Part shown: positions 18,961 through 28,378 of the stretch, in pieces
Numbering within the stretch: position 1 is the first letter of the stretch
How the letters are laid out: each line of letters begins with the position of its first letter
Assembly (NCBI GenBank): GCA_016705365.1
Contig: JADIYI010000002.1
Location: 248,001 to 312,000, forward strand
DNA from: Gammaproteobacteria bacterium
GTDB lineage: Bacteria; Pseudomonadota; Gammaproteobacteria; Pseudomonadales; UBA5518
Reading direction: 5' to 3'
DNA length: 64,000 nucleotides
Notes under the pieces: model-generated
Databases searched by the model: none
Told to the model about the DNA's origin: nothing
The model's input: only the letters and a program-made list of their open reading frames with translations
Translations under genes and position numbers: made by a program

Positions 18961-20544
18961 GTGGGGCAAGCACGGGTGAGTCTGAGGTGCTGCCCCATTC
19001 GCGTTTTCTGCCTGGCTGTACTCGGCCTGCTGCTGCTGGTGGCGTGCGTTTCGATGCCGGACTCCGAACACAAGCAAGCTTCCACTTTCCTGCCGGCTGA
19101 CGAGCACAGCAAGCTGGGGCGCATGGGCCTGACAATCGCTGACGGGCTGAGCGATGTGCGCGTACTCGATACCGGAGCGGATGCGTTTCTGGAGCGTGCG
19201 GCGCTGATCGATATCGCCGAGCAATCGATCGACGCGCAGTACTACATCTGGAACAGCGACCTGACCGGACGCTATCTCGCGCTGCGCCTGCTCGCGGCCG
19301 CGAACCGGGGTGTGCGGGTGAGACTGCTGCTCGATGACATCAACACCGCCGGCCGTGATGCGCTGCTCGCCACTCTCGATGCACATCCGAATATCGAGCT
19401 GCGCATCTACAATCCCTTCGAGCAGCGCCGCGGTGCCCGCAAACTGCTGCAGTTCGCCTTCGATTTCTCGCGGCTCAATCGCCGCATGCACAACAAATCG
19501 CTGACTGCCGACGGCGCGGTTGCGATCATTGGCGGGCGCAATATCGGCGATGAGTACTTCGACGCCCATGCAGGATTCAATTTCCGTGACCGGGATGTGG
19601 TCGCAACGGGTCCGGTGGTGGCCCAGACCGGCGCGATGTTCGACGATTTCTGGAACAGCGTATACAGCGTTCCGATCAGCGAACTGAGCAGCGAACGGAT
19701 CCGGACCCGCACCGCAGCGGAACTCGACGAAGCGTTGCGCGAGGATGCGGTCGAGCTGCGTGCGATGGGCTATCCGTTGCCGGCTGATGCCGCCGCCAGC
19801 GCGGCATATCTGGCGCAATCGCGCACCGCCATGCGCCATGTTCCGGCGCACCTGGTGCATGATGAACCGCCGCTGCCCGGCGCTGAAGCAGACACCGACA
19901 AGGTGCAGCCGACCGCAAGCGCACTCGCCGAACTCGCCCGCGCGGCAAGCCGGGAAATCCTGATCGAATCGGCCTACCTGGTGCTGGACGATGCGAGTCT
20001 CGAGGTGGTCCGTGCAATGCGCGACCGTGGTGTCAAGGTAATCGCCCTGACCAACTCCCTGTCCTCCAACGATGTGACCGCCAACCACGCGGCCTATGCC
20101 CGGCGACGGCAGCCGATCGTGAACAGTGGCATCGAACTGCACGAGCTGCGCCCGGACGCGGAGTATTGCGCCGAGGTGATCGTGATCGAAAACGGCTGCG
20201 CAGCGGCGCCGCGCACGCTCGGGCTGCACTCCAAGACCTTCGTGTTCGACCGCCATACGGTCGCCATCGGCTCGATGAACCTCAATCTGCGCTCGGCCTA
20301 CCTCAATGCCGAGACCACGATGATCATCGAAAGTCCGGAAATCGCCCAGGAGGTCGCTGCAGCCATCGATCGCGCCGCTTCGCCCGACAGCAGCTGGGCA
20401 GTGACGCTCGACGATGGCAAGCTGCTGTGGCGCACCGAGCGCGCCGGAGAGATCGTGACATCACGGCACGAGCCGGATACCGGCTGGTGGCGCCGATTCA
20501 AATCCTGGACGATCGCCAGGCTTCCGCTGGAGAAATACCTGTGA
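18961..20544 (+). CDS. Phospholipase D-family lipoprotein (cardiolipin synthase ClsC-like)
   Basis: The 527-residue protein starts at a GTG (18961, or GTG 18976) and has a lipobox LLVAC with Cys29. Both PLD catalytic motifs are present: HNKSLTAD near residue 175 and HSKTFVFD near 422, each followed by a GGRNI or GSMNLNLRS segment. Two HKD motifs form one active site for phosphatidyl transfer or hydrolysis. The ClsC/YmdC group of cardiolipin synthases is the nearest type I recognise. Its TGA overlaps the GTG start of the patatin gene (GTGA), implying translational coupling of two phospholipid-active proteins. Confidence 0.9.
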   Translation: MGQARVSLRCCPIRVFCLAVLGLLLLVACVSMPDSEHKQASTFLPADEHSKLGRMGLTIADGLSDVRVLDTGADAFLERAALIDIAEQSIDAQYYIWNSDLTGRYLALRLLAAANRGVRVRLLLDDINTAGRDALLATLDAHPNIELRIYNPFEQRRGARKLLQFAFDFSRLNRRMHNKSLTADGAVAIIGGRNIGDEYFDAHAGFNFRDRDVVATGPVVAQTGAMFDDFWNSVYSVPISELSSERIRTRTAAELDEALREDAVELRAMGYPLPADAAASAAYLAQSRTAMRHVPAHLVHDEPPLPGAEADTDKVQPTASALAELARAASREILIESAYLVLDDASLEVVRAMRDRGVKVIALTNSLSSNDVTANHAAYARRRQPIVNSGIELHELRPDAEYCAEVIVIENGCAAAPRTLGLHSKTFVFDRHTVAIGSMNLNLRSAYLNAETTMIIESPEIAQEVAAAIDRAASPDSSWAVTLDDGKLLWRTERAGEIVTSRHEPDTGWWRRFKSWTIARLPLEKYL

Positions 20545-22817
20545 GCACCTCGATGAGAAATCCCGGATTGAAGGGGTCGCTGTCAAGAGCGTCCGTGATG
20601 CTGGTTCTGGTGGCGTGTTGCCTGACTGGAATTTCATCAGCCAGCGCTGCCGAAAGCGCTCCCTTTGCGGCAGATCCGCCGCTGCGCATCGGCCTGGTGC
20701 TCGCGGGTGGCGGTGCGCGCGGGCTGGCCCACGTCGGCGTGCTCAAGTATCTCGAGGAACACCACATCCGGATCAGCGCGGTCGCCGGCACCAGCATGGG
20801 TTCGATCGTGGGCGGTTTGTATGCCTCGGGACTGAACGCCGACCAGATCGCCGGGATCGTCCAGACCCTCGACTGGAAATCGGCCTTCGACGATTCGACC
20901 ACGCGCGATCAACTGAGCTTTCGCCAGAAGCAGGAAGACTTCGATTTCCTGGTGCGCGCGAAACTGCGCTTCAAGGATGGCAAGCTGAACATCCCGCTGG
21001 GCCTGGTGCAGGGTCAGCATCTCAATTTGCTGTTGCACGATCTGGTTGCGCATGTCTCCGATGTGCATGACTTCGACCAGCTTCCGATCCCGTTCCGTGC
21101 AATCGCGACCGATATCGTGAGCGGCGATCCGGTGATCCTTGCCAAGGGCGACCTGGCGGTTGCGATGCGTGCGAGCATGTCGATCCCGGCTTTTTTTGCC
21201 CCGATCGAGCTCGATGGCAAGTTGCTGGTCGATGGCGGCATCGCCAAGAACATTCCGGTCGATGTCGTGCAGGCGATGGGCGTGGACCGGCTCATCGTCA
21301 TCGATATCGGAACCCCGCTTGCCGGGCGCGAATCGATGGCGAACATGTTCTCGCTGATCGGGCAGCTCACCACCATCCTGACGCGGCGCAATTCCGAGGA
21401 GCAGATAGCCTTGATGGGACCACAGGATATCCTGCTGATTCCGGACCTCGATGATTCCGGCGTGGAGACCATGTCCTTCGACAAGGCGGAACTCGCGATA
21501 CAGCTCGGCTACCAGGCAGCAACGGCCATGGGTGACAAGCTGGCTGCGCTGTCCACCCCCGGTAATGCGATGCCCTCGGCGGTCGTCTCGCGAAGCGCGG
21601 AGCCCCCGATTATCCAGCGCATCGAAATTCATCAGGATTCGCAGATTTCGAGCGAACTGCTGCGCAACAGGATCACCCAGCCGATCGGTGCCCCGCTCGA
21701 CAAGGCGCAACTCGAGCGGGATATTGCCGAAATATATGGTCTGGACCAGTTTTCGCGGGTCGAATATGTCGTCAACGACGTCGCTGGCGAGCAGGTTCTG
21801 ACGATCAGCGCAATAGCCATTCCCTACAGCGAAAAATATCTGAAACTGGGTCTCTCGCTGGACCAGGACACCAAGGGCGAAAACTCTTTCGGTATCGCCG
21901 GCAGTTGGCGCCAGAAGGGGATCAACCGGCTTGGCGCCGAGTGGTATACAAAAATACAGATTGGTGGCGATTCGGTGCTCAAGACGCAGTACTACCAACC
22001 GCTCGATGTAAACCAGCGTTATTTCTTCGACACGGGCTACTCTTTCAAGCGGCGCACCGTCAACCTGTCTGCCGACGGCGACATTATCGCCCGCGCGGAG
22101 ATCGACAGCCACACCGTCGACATCGCGCCCGGTTTCTACCTCGGAGACGCGGCCTCGGTGCGCGTCGGCGCCTTTGCCCAGACTGCCGACACGGAATTCG
22201 ATATCGGCGATCCGCGACTGGGAAGTTCCAGCGCCAACGATGCGGGTTATTTCGCGCAACTTCTCTACGATACGCTCGATCGGCCGTTTTTCCCGGGCTC
22301 GGGGTCGCGATTGAGCGCTGGCTTCCAGACCGGCAAGGAGGGCTGGGGCGCGCAAACCGGATACGACTCGCTGAACGTGTTCGCGATGCATGCCACGAGC
22401 TGGGGCGAGCACACGCTCGCCGGCCTCCTGCGCTGGCAGGAACTCGAACTCGACAATCCCGGCACACCCCTGACCGTGGCGACCCAGCTTTCCACGCTGG
22501 GTGGGTTCCTGGCCCTTTCGGGGTATTCGCGTAACTCGCTGGCCGGCAATTATCTCGGCCAGGGCGCGCTTCTCTACTACCGGCGCATGAACGAGCAATC
22601 CCTGCTGCCGATCGACCTGCCCGTGTACGTGGGTGCAAGCTTCGAGGCCGGCAATGTCTGGCTCGAGAAAGACAATGTTGCCGCCGATGAACTGATCTAC
22701 GCCGGCAGCCTGTTCCTGGGTGTCGATTCACCCATCGGCCCGATCTATCTGGGGGTCGGGGTTGCCGAGAATGATCAGCGCGCGCTGTACCTGCAGATCG
22801 GGCAGATACTGGATTGA
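20541..22817 (+). CDS. Patatin-like phospholipase with POTRA and outer-membrane barrel (PlpD-like, type Vd)
   Basis: The 758-residue protein starts at GTG 20541, with GGAGA 8 bases upstream; ATG 20553 is an alternative. A signal peptide ends near SASAAES. The patatin domain follows with GGGARG (oxyanion hole, about 56-61), GTSMG (Ser85) and the DGG catalytic Asp231. After residue 345 or so come a POTRA-like segment and a C-terminal 16-strand Omp85/surface-antigen barrel ending in aromatic strands. Known PlpD proteins insert in the outer membrane and show or release a phospholipase A. The coupling to a PLD lipoprotein is unusual. Confidence 0.92.
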   Translation: MSTSMRNPGLKGSLSRASVMLVLVACCLTGISSASAAESAPFAADPPLRIGLVLAGGGARGLAHVGVLKYLEEHHIRISAVAGTSMGSIVGGLYASGLNADQIAGIVQTLDWKSAFDDSTTRDQLSFRQKQEDFDFLVRAKLRFKDGKLNIPLGLVQGQHLNLLLHDLVAHVSDVHDFDQLPIPFRAIATDIVSGDPVILAKGDLAVAMRASMSIPAFFAPIELDGKLLVDGGIAKNIPVDVVQAMGVDRLIVIDIGTPLAGRESMANMFSLIGQLTTILTRRNSEEQIALMGPQDILLIPDLDDSGVETMSFDKAELAIQLGYQAATAMGDKLAALSTPGNAMPSAVVSRSAEPPIIQRIEIHQDSQISSELLRNRITQPIGAPLDKAQLERDIAEIYGLDQFSRVEYVVNDVAGEQVLTISAIAIPYSEKYLKLGLSLDQDTKGENSFGIAGSWRQKGINRLGAEWYTKIQIGGDSVLKTQYYQPLDVNQRYFFDTGYSFKRRTVNLSADGDIIARAEIDSHTVDIAPGFYLGDAASVRVGAFAQTADTEFDIGDPRLGSSSANDAGYFAQLLYDTLDRPFFPGSGSRLSAGFQTGKEGWGAQTGYDSLNVFAMHATSWGEHTLAGLLRWQELELDNPGTPLTVATQLSTLGGFLALSGYSRNSLAGNYLGQGALLYYRRMNEQSLLPIDLPVYVGASFEAGNVWLEKDNVAADELIYAGSLFLGVDSPIGPIYLGVGVAENDQRALYLQIGQILD

Positions 22818-22926
22818 AGTCCCGATCGAGGACCCGGTCTGTCGAACGCCGCGGGCGAACAATCGATCATAATTGCACGCCGTGTTATACACTGCACAGC
22901 GAACGCATGCCAACCGCCGGGACCGA

Positions 22927-23682
22927 ATGTCTGCCAAATCCTGCTTCGTGCTGACATTCCTGCTGATCCTCTCCAGTGCCTGCGCGCGCGGTGCCGAGGT
23001 GCAGGTCGCGGTAGCGGCGAACTTCAGCGAACCGATGCGTCGCATCGCGGAGCTTTTCGAGGCCGCCAGCGGCCATCGTGCCCGACTCAGCTTCGGCGCC
23101 AGCGGCATGTTCCATGCCCAGATCAGGGCCGGGGCGCCATTCGACGTTCTGCTGTCGGCGGACCAGAAAATCCCTGCGGCGCTGCTCGCGGAGGGTTTGG
23201 CTCTCCCCGGCACCCGTCGCACCTATGCGCGCGGACGACTGGTCCTGTGGTCAGCCGACCCGAAGTTGGTCGGCGGCGGCCCCGAGATCCTGCAAGACAC
23301 CAGCTGGCGCCATCTCGCGATCGCGAGTCCGCAGCTCGCCCCCTATGGAGCGGCCGCGGCCGAAGTGATCGCGGCGCTCGGGGTGCGCGAGACGCTGGCG
23401 TCACGCCTGGTACAGGGCGAGAACATCAGCCAGGCCTACCAGTTCGTTGCCACCGGCAACGCCGAACTCGGCTTTGTTGCCTGGTCGCAGGTCATCGACA
23501 AAAACGGGCGGCCCGCCAGCGGCTCGTCATGGCTGGTACCGGCGACCCTGCACCAGCCGATCCTGCAGGACCTGGTGCTGCTGCTGCCCGCGAAGCACAA
23601 CCCCGCCGCCATGGCACTGCTGGAGTTCCTGCAATCGGCAACGGTGACCGCGCTGATCCGCGACTCCGGCTACGAGATCTGA
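22927..23682 (+). CDS. modA: Molybdate ABC transporter, periplasmic binding protein
   Basis: The 251-residue protein begins at ATG 22927 with a signal peptide ending near SACARGAE. The mature start VQVAVAANFSEPMRRIAELFE is the typical ModA signature. SFGASGMFHAQIRAGAPFDVLLSAD then supplies oxyanion-binding serines. It captures molybdate or tungstate in the periplasm for ModBC. modB follows 7 bases after its stop. I see no ModE gene or clear ModE box in the 109 bases upstream. Confidence 0.93.
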   Translation: MSAKSCFVLTFLLILSSACARGAEVQVAVAANFSEPMRRIAELFEAASGHRARLSFGASGMFHAQIRAGAPFDVLLSADQKIPAALLAEGLALPGTRRTYARGRLVLWSADPKLVGGGPEILQDTSWRHLAIASPQLAPYGAAAAEVIAALGVRETLASRLVQGENISQAYQFVATGNAELGFVAWSQVIDKNGRPASGSSWLVPATLHQPILQDLVLLLPAKHNPAAMALLEFLQSATVTALIRDSGYEI

Positions 23683-23689
23683 GGCGACG

Positions 23690-24364
23690 ATGCTCGATGC
23701 AAGCGATTTCGATGCGATCTGGCTCACGCTTCGGCTTGCCTCCGTGGTCACGGTCCTGCTGCTGCTGATCGGTGCGCCGATCGCATGGTGGCTGGCGCAG
23801 ACGCGTTCGCGCTGGCGGGGGCCGGTCGCGGCGCTGGTGGCGCTGCCTCTGGTGCTGCCGCCGACCGTGCTCGGCTTTTACCTGCTGTTATTGCTGGGGC
23901 CGCAGGGACCCGTGGGCCGGCTCACCCAGGCGCTCGGCATCGGCCTGTTGCCGTTCAGTTTTGGCGGATTGGTCGTGGCCTCGGTGATCTATTCGATGCC
24001 CTTCGTGGTCCAGCCCATGCGCAACGCCTTCGAAGCCATCGGCCAGCGTCCGCTGGAAGCGGCGGCGACGCTGCGCGCCGGTCCGCTGGATCGCTTCTTC
24101 ACGGTGGCACTGCCGCTTGCGCGGCCCGGCATGGTGACCGCTACCGTGCTCGGTTTTGCACACACGGTCGGCGAGTTCGGGGTGGTGCTGATGATCGGCG
24201 GCAATATTCCGGGACGGACCCGCGTGATCTCGGTGCAGATATACGATCGCGTCGCGGCCCTCGAGTATGCCTCGGCGCACTGGCTCGCGGGCGGCTTGGT
24301 GTTGTCGAGCTTCCTGGTGCTGCTGTGGATGTACGGTCGCGGTGGCGGTGGCTGGCGTGCTTGA
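23690..24364 (+). CDS. modB: Molybdate ABC transporter, permease
   Basis: The 224-residue protein has five to six membrane helices and the EAA coupling loop (EAAATLRAGPLDRFFTVALPLARPG, about 123-147) that docks on ModC. GFAHTVGEFGVVLMIGGNIPGRTR near residue 160 is typical of ModB. The gene overlaps the start of modC by about 17 bases, so the subunits are translationally coupled. Confidence 0.94.
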   Translation: MLDASDFDAIWLTLRLASVVTVLLLLIGAPIAWWLAQTRSRWRGPVAALVALPLVLPPTVLGFYLLLLLGPQGPVGRLTQALGIGLLPFSFGGLVVASVIYSMPFVVQPMRNAFEAIGQRPLEAAATLRAGPLDRFFTVALPLARPGMVTATVLGFAHTVGEFGVVLMIGGNIPGRTRVISVQIYDRVAALEYASAHWLAGGLVLSSFLVLLWMYGRGGGGWRA

Positions 24365-25424
24365 AGCGCGATTTCAGCTGACACGCGAGGGCTTCACGCT
24401 CGATGCGCAACTGCGGGTACCGATGCGCGGGGTCAGCGCGGTGTTCGGACCCTCGGGCTGTGGCAAGACCACGCTGCTGCGCTGCCTGGCCGGGCTGGAA
24501 CGGGTGCCTGGCGCACAGATGCGCCTCGACGAGCACGTCTGGCAGGATGACAGGCAATTCGTGCCGGTGCACCGGCGTTCGCTGGCGCTGGTGTTCCAGG
24601 ACGCGAACCTGTTCGAACACCTCGATGTACGGCAAAACCTGGCCTATGGCATGCGTCGGGTCAAACCCGCCGAGCGCCGGGTACCGCTCGAGCGGGCCAT
24701 CGAGTTGCTGGACATCGGCACCCTGCTGCAGCGACGCCCGGGCTCGCTCTCCGGGGGCGAACGCCAGCGCGTGGCAATTGCGCGCGCGCTGGCGACAAGT
24801 CCGCGCCTGCTGTTGATGGATGAACCGCTGGCATCGCTGGATGCGGCACGCAAGGCCGAGGTGCTGCCCTGTCTCGAGCGACTCCACCAGGAACTCGATA
24901 TCCCGATAATCTACGTCAGTCATGCGCTGGACGAGGTCTCCCGCCTCGCCGATCAACTGGTCCTGATGCAGGCCGGACGAGTGCTCGCCAGTGGCGGGCT
25001 GGTCGAGATGCTGTCCCGGCTCGACCTGCCGCTGCAACTGGGAGAGGATGCGGGCGTGGTGCTGCCGGCACGCGTTGCGCTTCGCGATGAGCGCTGGCAA
25101 CTGGCTCGCCTGGATGTCGATGGCGGCTCGCTGTGGACGCGCGACCAGGGCCATGCAAGCGGCAGCGCGGTCCGGGTGCGGGTGCTGGCACGCGATGTCA
25201 GTCTGGCGCTCGGTGCGCTGCCTGACACCAGCATCGGCAATCAGCTGTCCTGCGTCGTCGAGGAGATCGCCGACGACACGCACCCGGCAGACGTTCTGGT
25301 GAAGGTGCGATTCGGCAATTCCACGCTGGTTGCGCGCCTGACCCGGCGCTCGGCCGAACGCCTGGCATTGCAGCCTGGCATGGCGGTGTGGGCCCAGGTC
25401 AAGACCGTCGCGCTGAGCGATTAG
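24348..25424 (+). CDS. modC: Molybdate ABC transporter, ATP-binding protein
   Basis: The roughly 358-residue ATPase shows Walker A GPSGCGKTT (about 34-42), the Q-loop in LVFQDANLF, the signature LSGGERQRVAIARAL, Walker B LLLMDEPLASLD and a switch His in YVSHALDE. A C-terminal MOP/TOBE domain (about 290-355, VRVRVLARDVSLAL onward) is the molybdate-sensing part of ModC. The start lies within the end of modB. GTG 24348 is my choice; GTG 24342 and GTG 24357 are possible. Confidence 0.93.
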   Translation: MAGVLEARFQLTREGFTLDAQLRVPMRGVSAVFGPSGCGKTTLLRCLAGLERVPGAQMRLDEHVWQDDRQFVPVHRRSLALVFQDANLFEHLDVRQNLAYGMRRVKPAERRVPLERAIELLDIGTLLQRRPGSLSGGERQRVAIARALATSPRLLLMDEPLASLDAARKAEVLPCLERLHQELDIPIIYVSHALDEVSRLADQLVLMQAGRVLASGGLVEMLSRLDLPLQLGEDAGVVLPARVALRDERWQLARLDVDGGSLWTRDQGHASGSAVRVRVLARDVSLALGALPDTSIGNQLSCVVEEIADDTHPADVLVKVRFGNSTLVARLTRRSAERLALQPGMAVWAQVKTVALSD

Positions 25425-25471
25425 GACCTGCCCCGACCCAGGGGTGCGAGCCTTCGTGTGGGCACCTGGGC

Positions 25472-25477
25472 TAGAAT
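25472..25477 (+). promoter_or_regulatory. Candidate -10 element for the aldolase
   Basis: TAGAAT followed by TGCGCC lies 34 bases before the aldolase ATG and matches the -10/discriminator style of other genes here. The -35 region (AGCCTT) is weak. Confidence 0.35.
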
Positions 25478-25510
25478 TGCGCCATCCACGATTATCAGAC
25501 GAGGTGCGAT

Positions 25511-26404
25511 ATGAGCGACATCGAACTGCAATTGCAGAAAATGCGATTACACGCCGGCTTCATCGCCGCGCTCGACCAGAGTGGCGGCAGTACGCCGAAG
25601 GCATTGCAACTCTACGGGATCGACCCGCAGGCATGGTCGAACGAACGGGAGATGTATGACATCGTGCACCAGATGCGTACCCGTATCATCACCAGCCCCG
25701 CGTTTGGGGGCGATCGCATCCTCGGTGCCATCCTGTTCGAGAACACCATGGAGCGCCGCATCGATAGTCTGCTCACCGCGGATTATCTGTGGAATATCAA
25801 GAATATCGTGCCGTTCCTGAAGATCGACAAGGGACTCGCCGCAGAGGCCGAAGGTGTACAACCCATGGCGCCGATGCCAGGCCTGGCGGAGCTGCTGCGC
25901 AAGGCCAGGGTCAGGAACATCTTCGGCACCAAGATGCGTTCGGTGATCAAACAGGCCGACCCGAGCGGAATCGCCGCGCTGGTAGTTCAGCAGTTCACGA
26001 TCGCGCGCCAGATTCTCGATGCCGGGCTGGTGCCGATCATCGAGCCGGAGGTCGATATCCATTGCCCCGAGAAAGCGGGCGCCGAACATCTGTTGAAAAC
26101 GGTGCTGCTCGAGGAACTCGATCGGCTCGACTCCGAACAGCAGGTGATGTTGAAACTCACGCTACCGGAGCGCGACGACTTCTACGCCGAGTTCGTTGAC
26201 CACCCGCGCGTCGTGCGCGTCGTCGCGCTTTCGGGCGGCTATACCCGTGCCGATGCCAACGCGCGCCTGGCCCGCAACCACGGCGTGGTGGCCAGCTTTT
26301 CACGGGCGCTGAGCGAGGGGTTGCTGGCTGGTCAGAGTGATTCCGGGTTCAACAGTCTCCTCGATGAATCGATTGCCAGCATTTATCGCGCATCGGGTAC
26401 CTGA
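25511..26404 (+). CDS. fda: Class I fructose-bisphosphate aldolase
   Basis: The 297-residue protein matches the staphylococcal-type class I aldolase along its length: GFIAALDQSGGSTPKAL at about 16-32, FLKIDKGLA, IFGTKMRS, GLVPIIEPEVDI, MLKLTLP (presumed Schiff-base Lys near 215) and VVALSGGY. It cleaves fructose-1,6-bisphosphate to two triose phosphates by a Schiff-base mechanism in the cytoplasm. An AGGTG site precedes the ATG. It is probably transcribed alone, and the neighbouring genes are unrelated. Confidence 0.93.
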   Translation: MSDIELQLQKMRLHAGFIAALDQSGGSTPKALQLYGIDPQAWSNEREMYDIVHQMRTRIITSPAFGGDRILGAILFENTMERRIDSLLTADYLWNIKNIVPFLKIDKGLAAEAEGVQPMAPMPGLAELLRKARVRNIFGTKMRSVIKQADPSGIAALVVQQFTIARQILDAGLVPIIEPEVDIHCPEKAGAEHLLKTVLLEELDRLDSEQQVMLKLTLPERDDFYAEFVDHPRVVRVVALSGGYTRADANARLARNHGVVASFSRALSEGLLAGQSDSGFNSLLDESIASIYRASGT

Positions 26405-26515
26405 ATACGCACCGCGCACGCGGGCGGTCCCTGCGCCAGCGGACCAGACCCGCTCGCAACACGCCGCTTCTTCGGGAGGCGCAATCGTCAAACCTTGGGT
26501 TCGCGGAGAAGCCGG

Positions 26516-28360
26516 ATGGAATTGAGTGCAGTGCTGGCCGGACTGGTATTGCTGGGCTTCGGTTGCCAGTGGCTGGCATGGCGCACACGCCTGCCGGCGA
26601 TCCTGTTCCTGTTGATCTCCGGACTGCTGCTCGGGCCGGTAACCGGGCTGATCGACCCGCAACAGATCTTCGGCGAGATGTTCTTTCCGATGGTGGAAAT
26701 CGGGGTGGCGATCATCCTGTTCGAGGGCTCGCTGACGCTGCGTTTCCGCGAGATCCGCAGTTTCGCGCCGGCAATCGTGTTGCTGGTCACGGTGGGCGCG
26801 GCCATCGCGGTCGCCGGACTGGCCGCCGCCGCGCATCACCTCGCGGGATTGCCCTGGCCTGTCGCGCTGCTGTTCGGCGCGATCAACTGTGTGAGCGGAC
26901 CTACGGTGATCATCCCGCTGCTGCGCGCCGTGCGTCCGAACGCCAGGATCGCCCAGGTGCTGCGCTGGGAAGGCATCATCATCGACCCGATCGGCGCGAT
27001 GCTGGCGCTGCTCGCCTTCGAGGCGATCGTGCTCGGTTCGCAACAGCACACCGGCGAACTCCTGCTGTTGACGGTGGGCGCAGGTACCGCCCTGGGCCTC
27101 GCGGCCGGGTTCGCGATTGCGGAATTGTTGCGCCGGCAGTGGGTGCCGGAATTTCTCGACAATTTCCTGGTACTCGCCGCGGTGGTCGGGACCTACGCGA
27201 TATCCAACCTGTGCGCGGAGGAATCCGGGCTCCTGGCGGTCACGGTGATGGGCATCACGATGGCCAATATCCGCAACCTCGATGTCGAGCACATCCTGAA
27301 TTTCAAGGAAAACCTGTCGATCTTCCTGATCTCGATGATGTTCATCGTGCTCTCGGCACGCATCGAATGGCCGTCGGCTGACAACTTCCTGGCCGGTCTG
27401 GCGATCCTGGCAGTGGCGACACTGGTGATCCGTCCGCTGTCGGTCTACGTGTCCACGCTGTTCAGCCCGCTGAAATTCGCCGAGCGCACCATGGTCGCCT
27501 ATGTCTCGCCGCGCGGAATCGTCGCCGCCGCGGTGTCGGCATTGTTTGCGCTGCGCCTCGAGGAGCAGGGAATCAGCGGCGCCAACGAACTGGTGGCGCT
27601 GACCTTCATGATCATCATTGGCACCGTGGTGCTGCAAAGTGTCACGGCGGCCCGGGTAGCACGCTGGCTGGACGTGGTGCAACCGCAATCGCGCGGCGTG
27701 CTGATCGTCGGCTCCAGCGAATTGCCGCGCCTGCTGGCCCAGGCACTGCAGAAGCAGGAGATTCCGGTACTGGTGGCCGATGACGACTGGCAGGGCATCA
27801 GCCAATGCCGCATGACCGGAATCCCCACCTATTTCGGCAACCCGGTGTCCGAGCACGCGGAGGCTGCACTGCCCCTGTCCTCGATGCGCTGGTTGCTCGC
27901 GATGTCGACCCGGATCGAGATGAACTCGCTGGCGTGCATGCGCTATCGCGGCGATTTCGCCAAGAACAACGTGCTGCGCATGCGCCTTCTCGGCACCGGC
28001 GAGGCACCGCGCCAGTCCCATGCCAAGGCACTGCAGACACCGGCCATTTTTGCCAAGGGAATTACCCACGCGCTGATCACCCAGCGCCTTGGCGAGGGCT
28101 GGCAGCTGCGCACCACGCGCATGAGCGAGAGTTTTCGCTGGAAGCAGTTCATCGAGCAATTCGACGATGCGCCGTTGCCGCTGTTTGCGCTGAGCGACAA
28201 GGGCATGCTTCACTTCTTCACCGAACTCGGCTCGCTCGAGCCCAAGGCCGGCTGGAAGGTCACGGTGCTGGCGAGCGCGAAGATCGAAGCGGTATTGGAT
28301 GAGGAAGCGGAACTGGCTGCAGCCGCAAGCAACGCGCCCACGCCCGCGACGTCGGTGTGA
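26516..28360 (+). CDS. Cation:proton antiporter with C-terminal TrkA-N-like domain
   Basis: The 614-residue protein starts at ATG 26516 with GGAG 8 bases before it; an in-frame TTG lies 21 bases upstream. About 12 membrane helices cover residues 1-385, with the CPA1/NhaP-type segments GAINCVSGPTVI, WEGIIIDPIGAM and VAYVSPRGIVAAAVSALFAL. A Rossmann-like cytoplasmic domain follows from about 395 (GVLIVGSSELPRLLAQALQK...VLVADDD), typical of nucleotide-regulated antiporters. It would exchange Na+ or K+ for H+. Confidence 0.9.
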   Translation: MELSAVLAGLVLLGFGCQWLAWRTRLPAILFLLISGLLLGPVTGLIDPQQIFGEMFFPMVEIGVAIILFEGSLTLRFREIRSFAPAIVLLVTVGAAIAVAGLAAAAHHLAGLPWPVALLFGAINCVSGPTVIIPLLRAVRPNARIAQVLRWEGIIIDPIGAMLALLAFEAIVLGSQQHTGELLLLTVGAGTALGLAAGFAIAELLRRQWVPEFLDNFLVLAAVVGTYAISNLCAEESGLLAVTVMGITMANIRNLDVEHILNFKENLSIFLISMMFIVLSARIEWPSADNFLAGLAILAVATLVIRPLSVYVSTLFSPLKFAERTMVAYVSPRGIVAAAVSALFALRLEEQGISGANELVALTFMIIIGTVVLQSVTAARVARWLDVVQPQSRGVLIVGSSELPRLLAQALQKQEIPVLVADDDWQGISQCRMTGIPTYFGNPVSEHAEAALPLSSMRWLLAMSTRIEMNSLACMRYRGDFAKNNVLRMRLLGTGEAPRQSHAKALQTPAIFAKGITHALITQRLGEGWQLRTTRMSESFRWKQFIEQFDDAPLPLFALSDKGMLHFFTELGSLEPKAGWKVTVLASAKIEAVLDEEAELAAAASNAPTPATSV

Positions 28361-28378
28361 ATCCCGGCGCGTCCGTGC

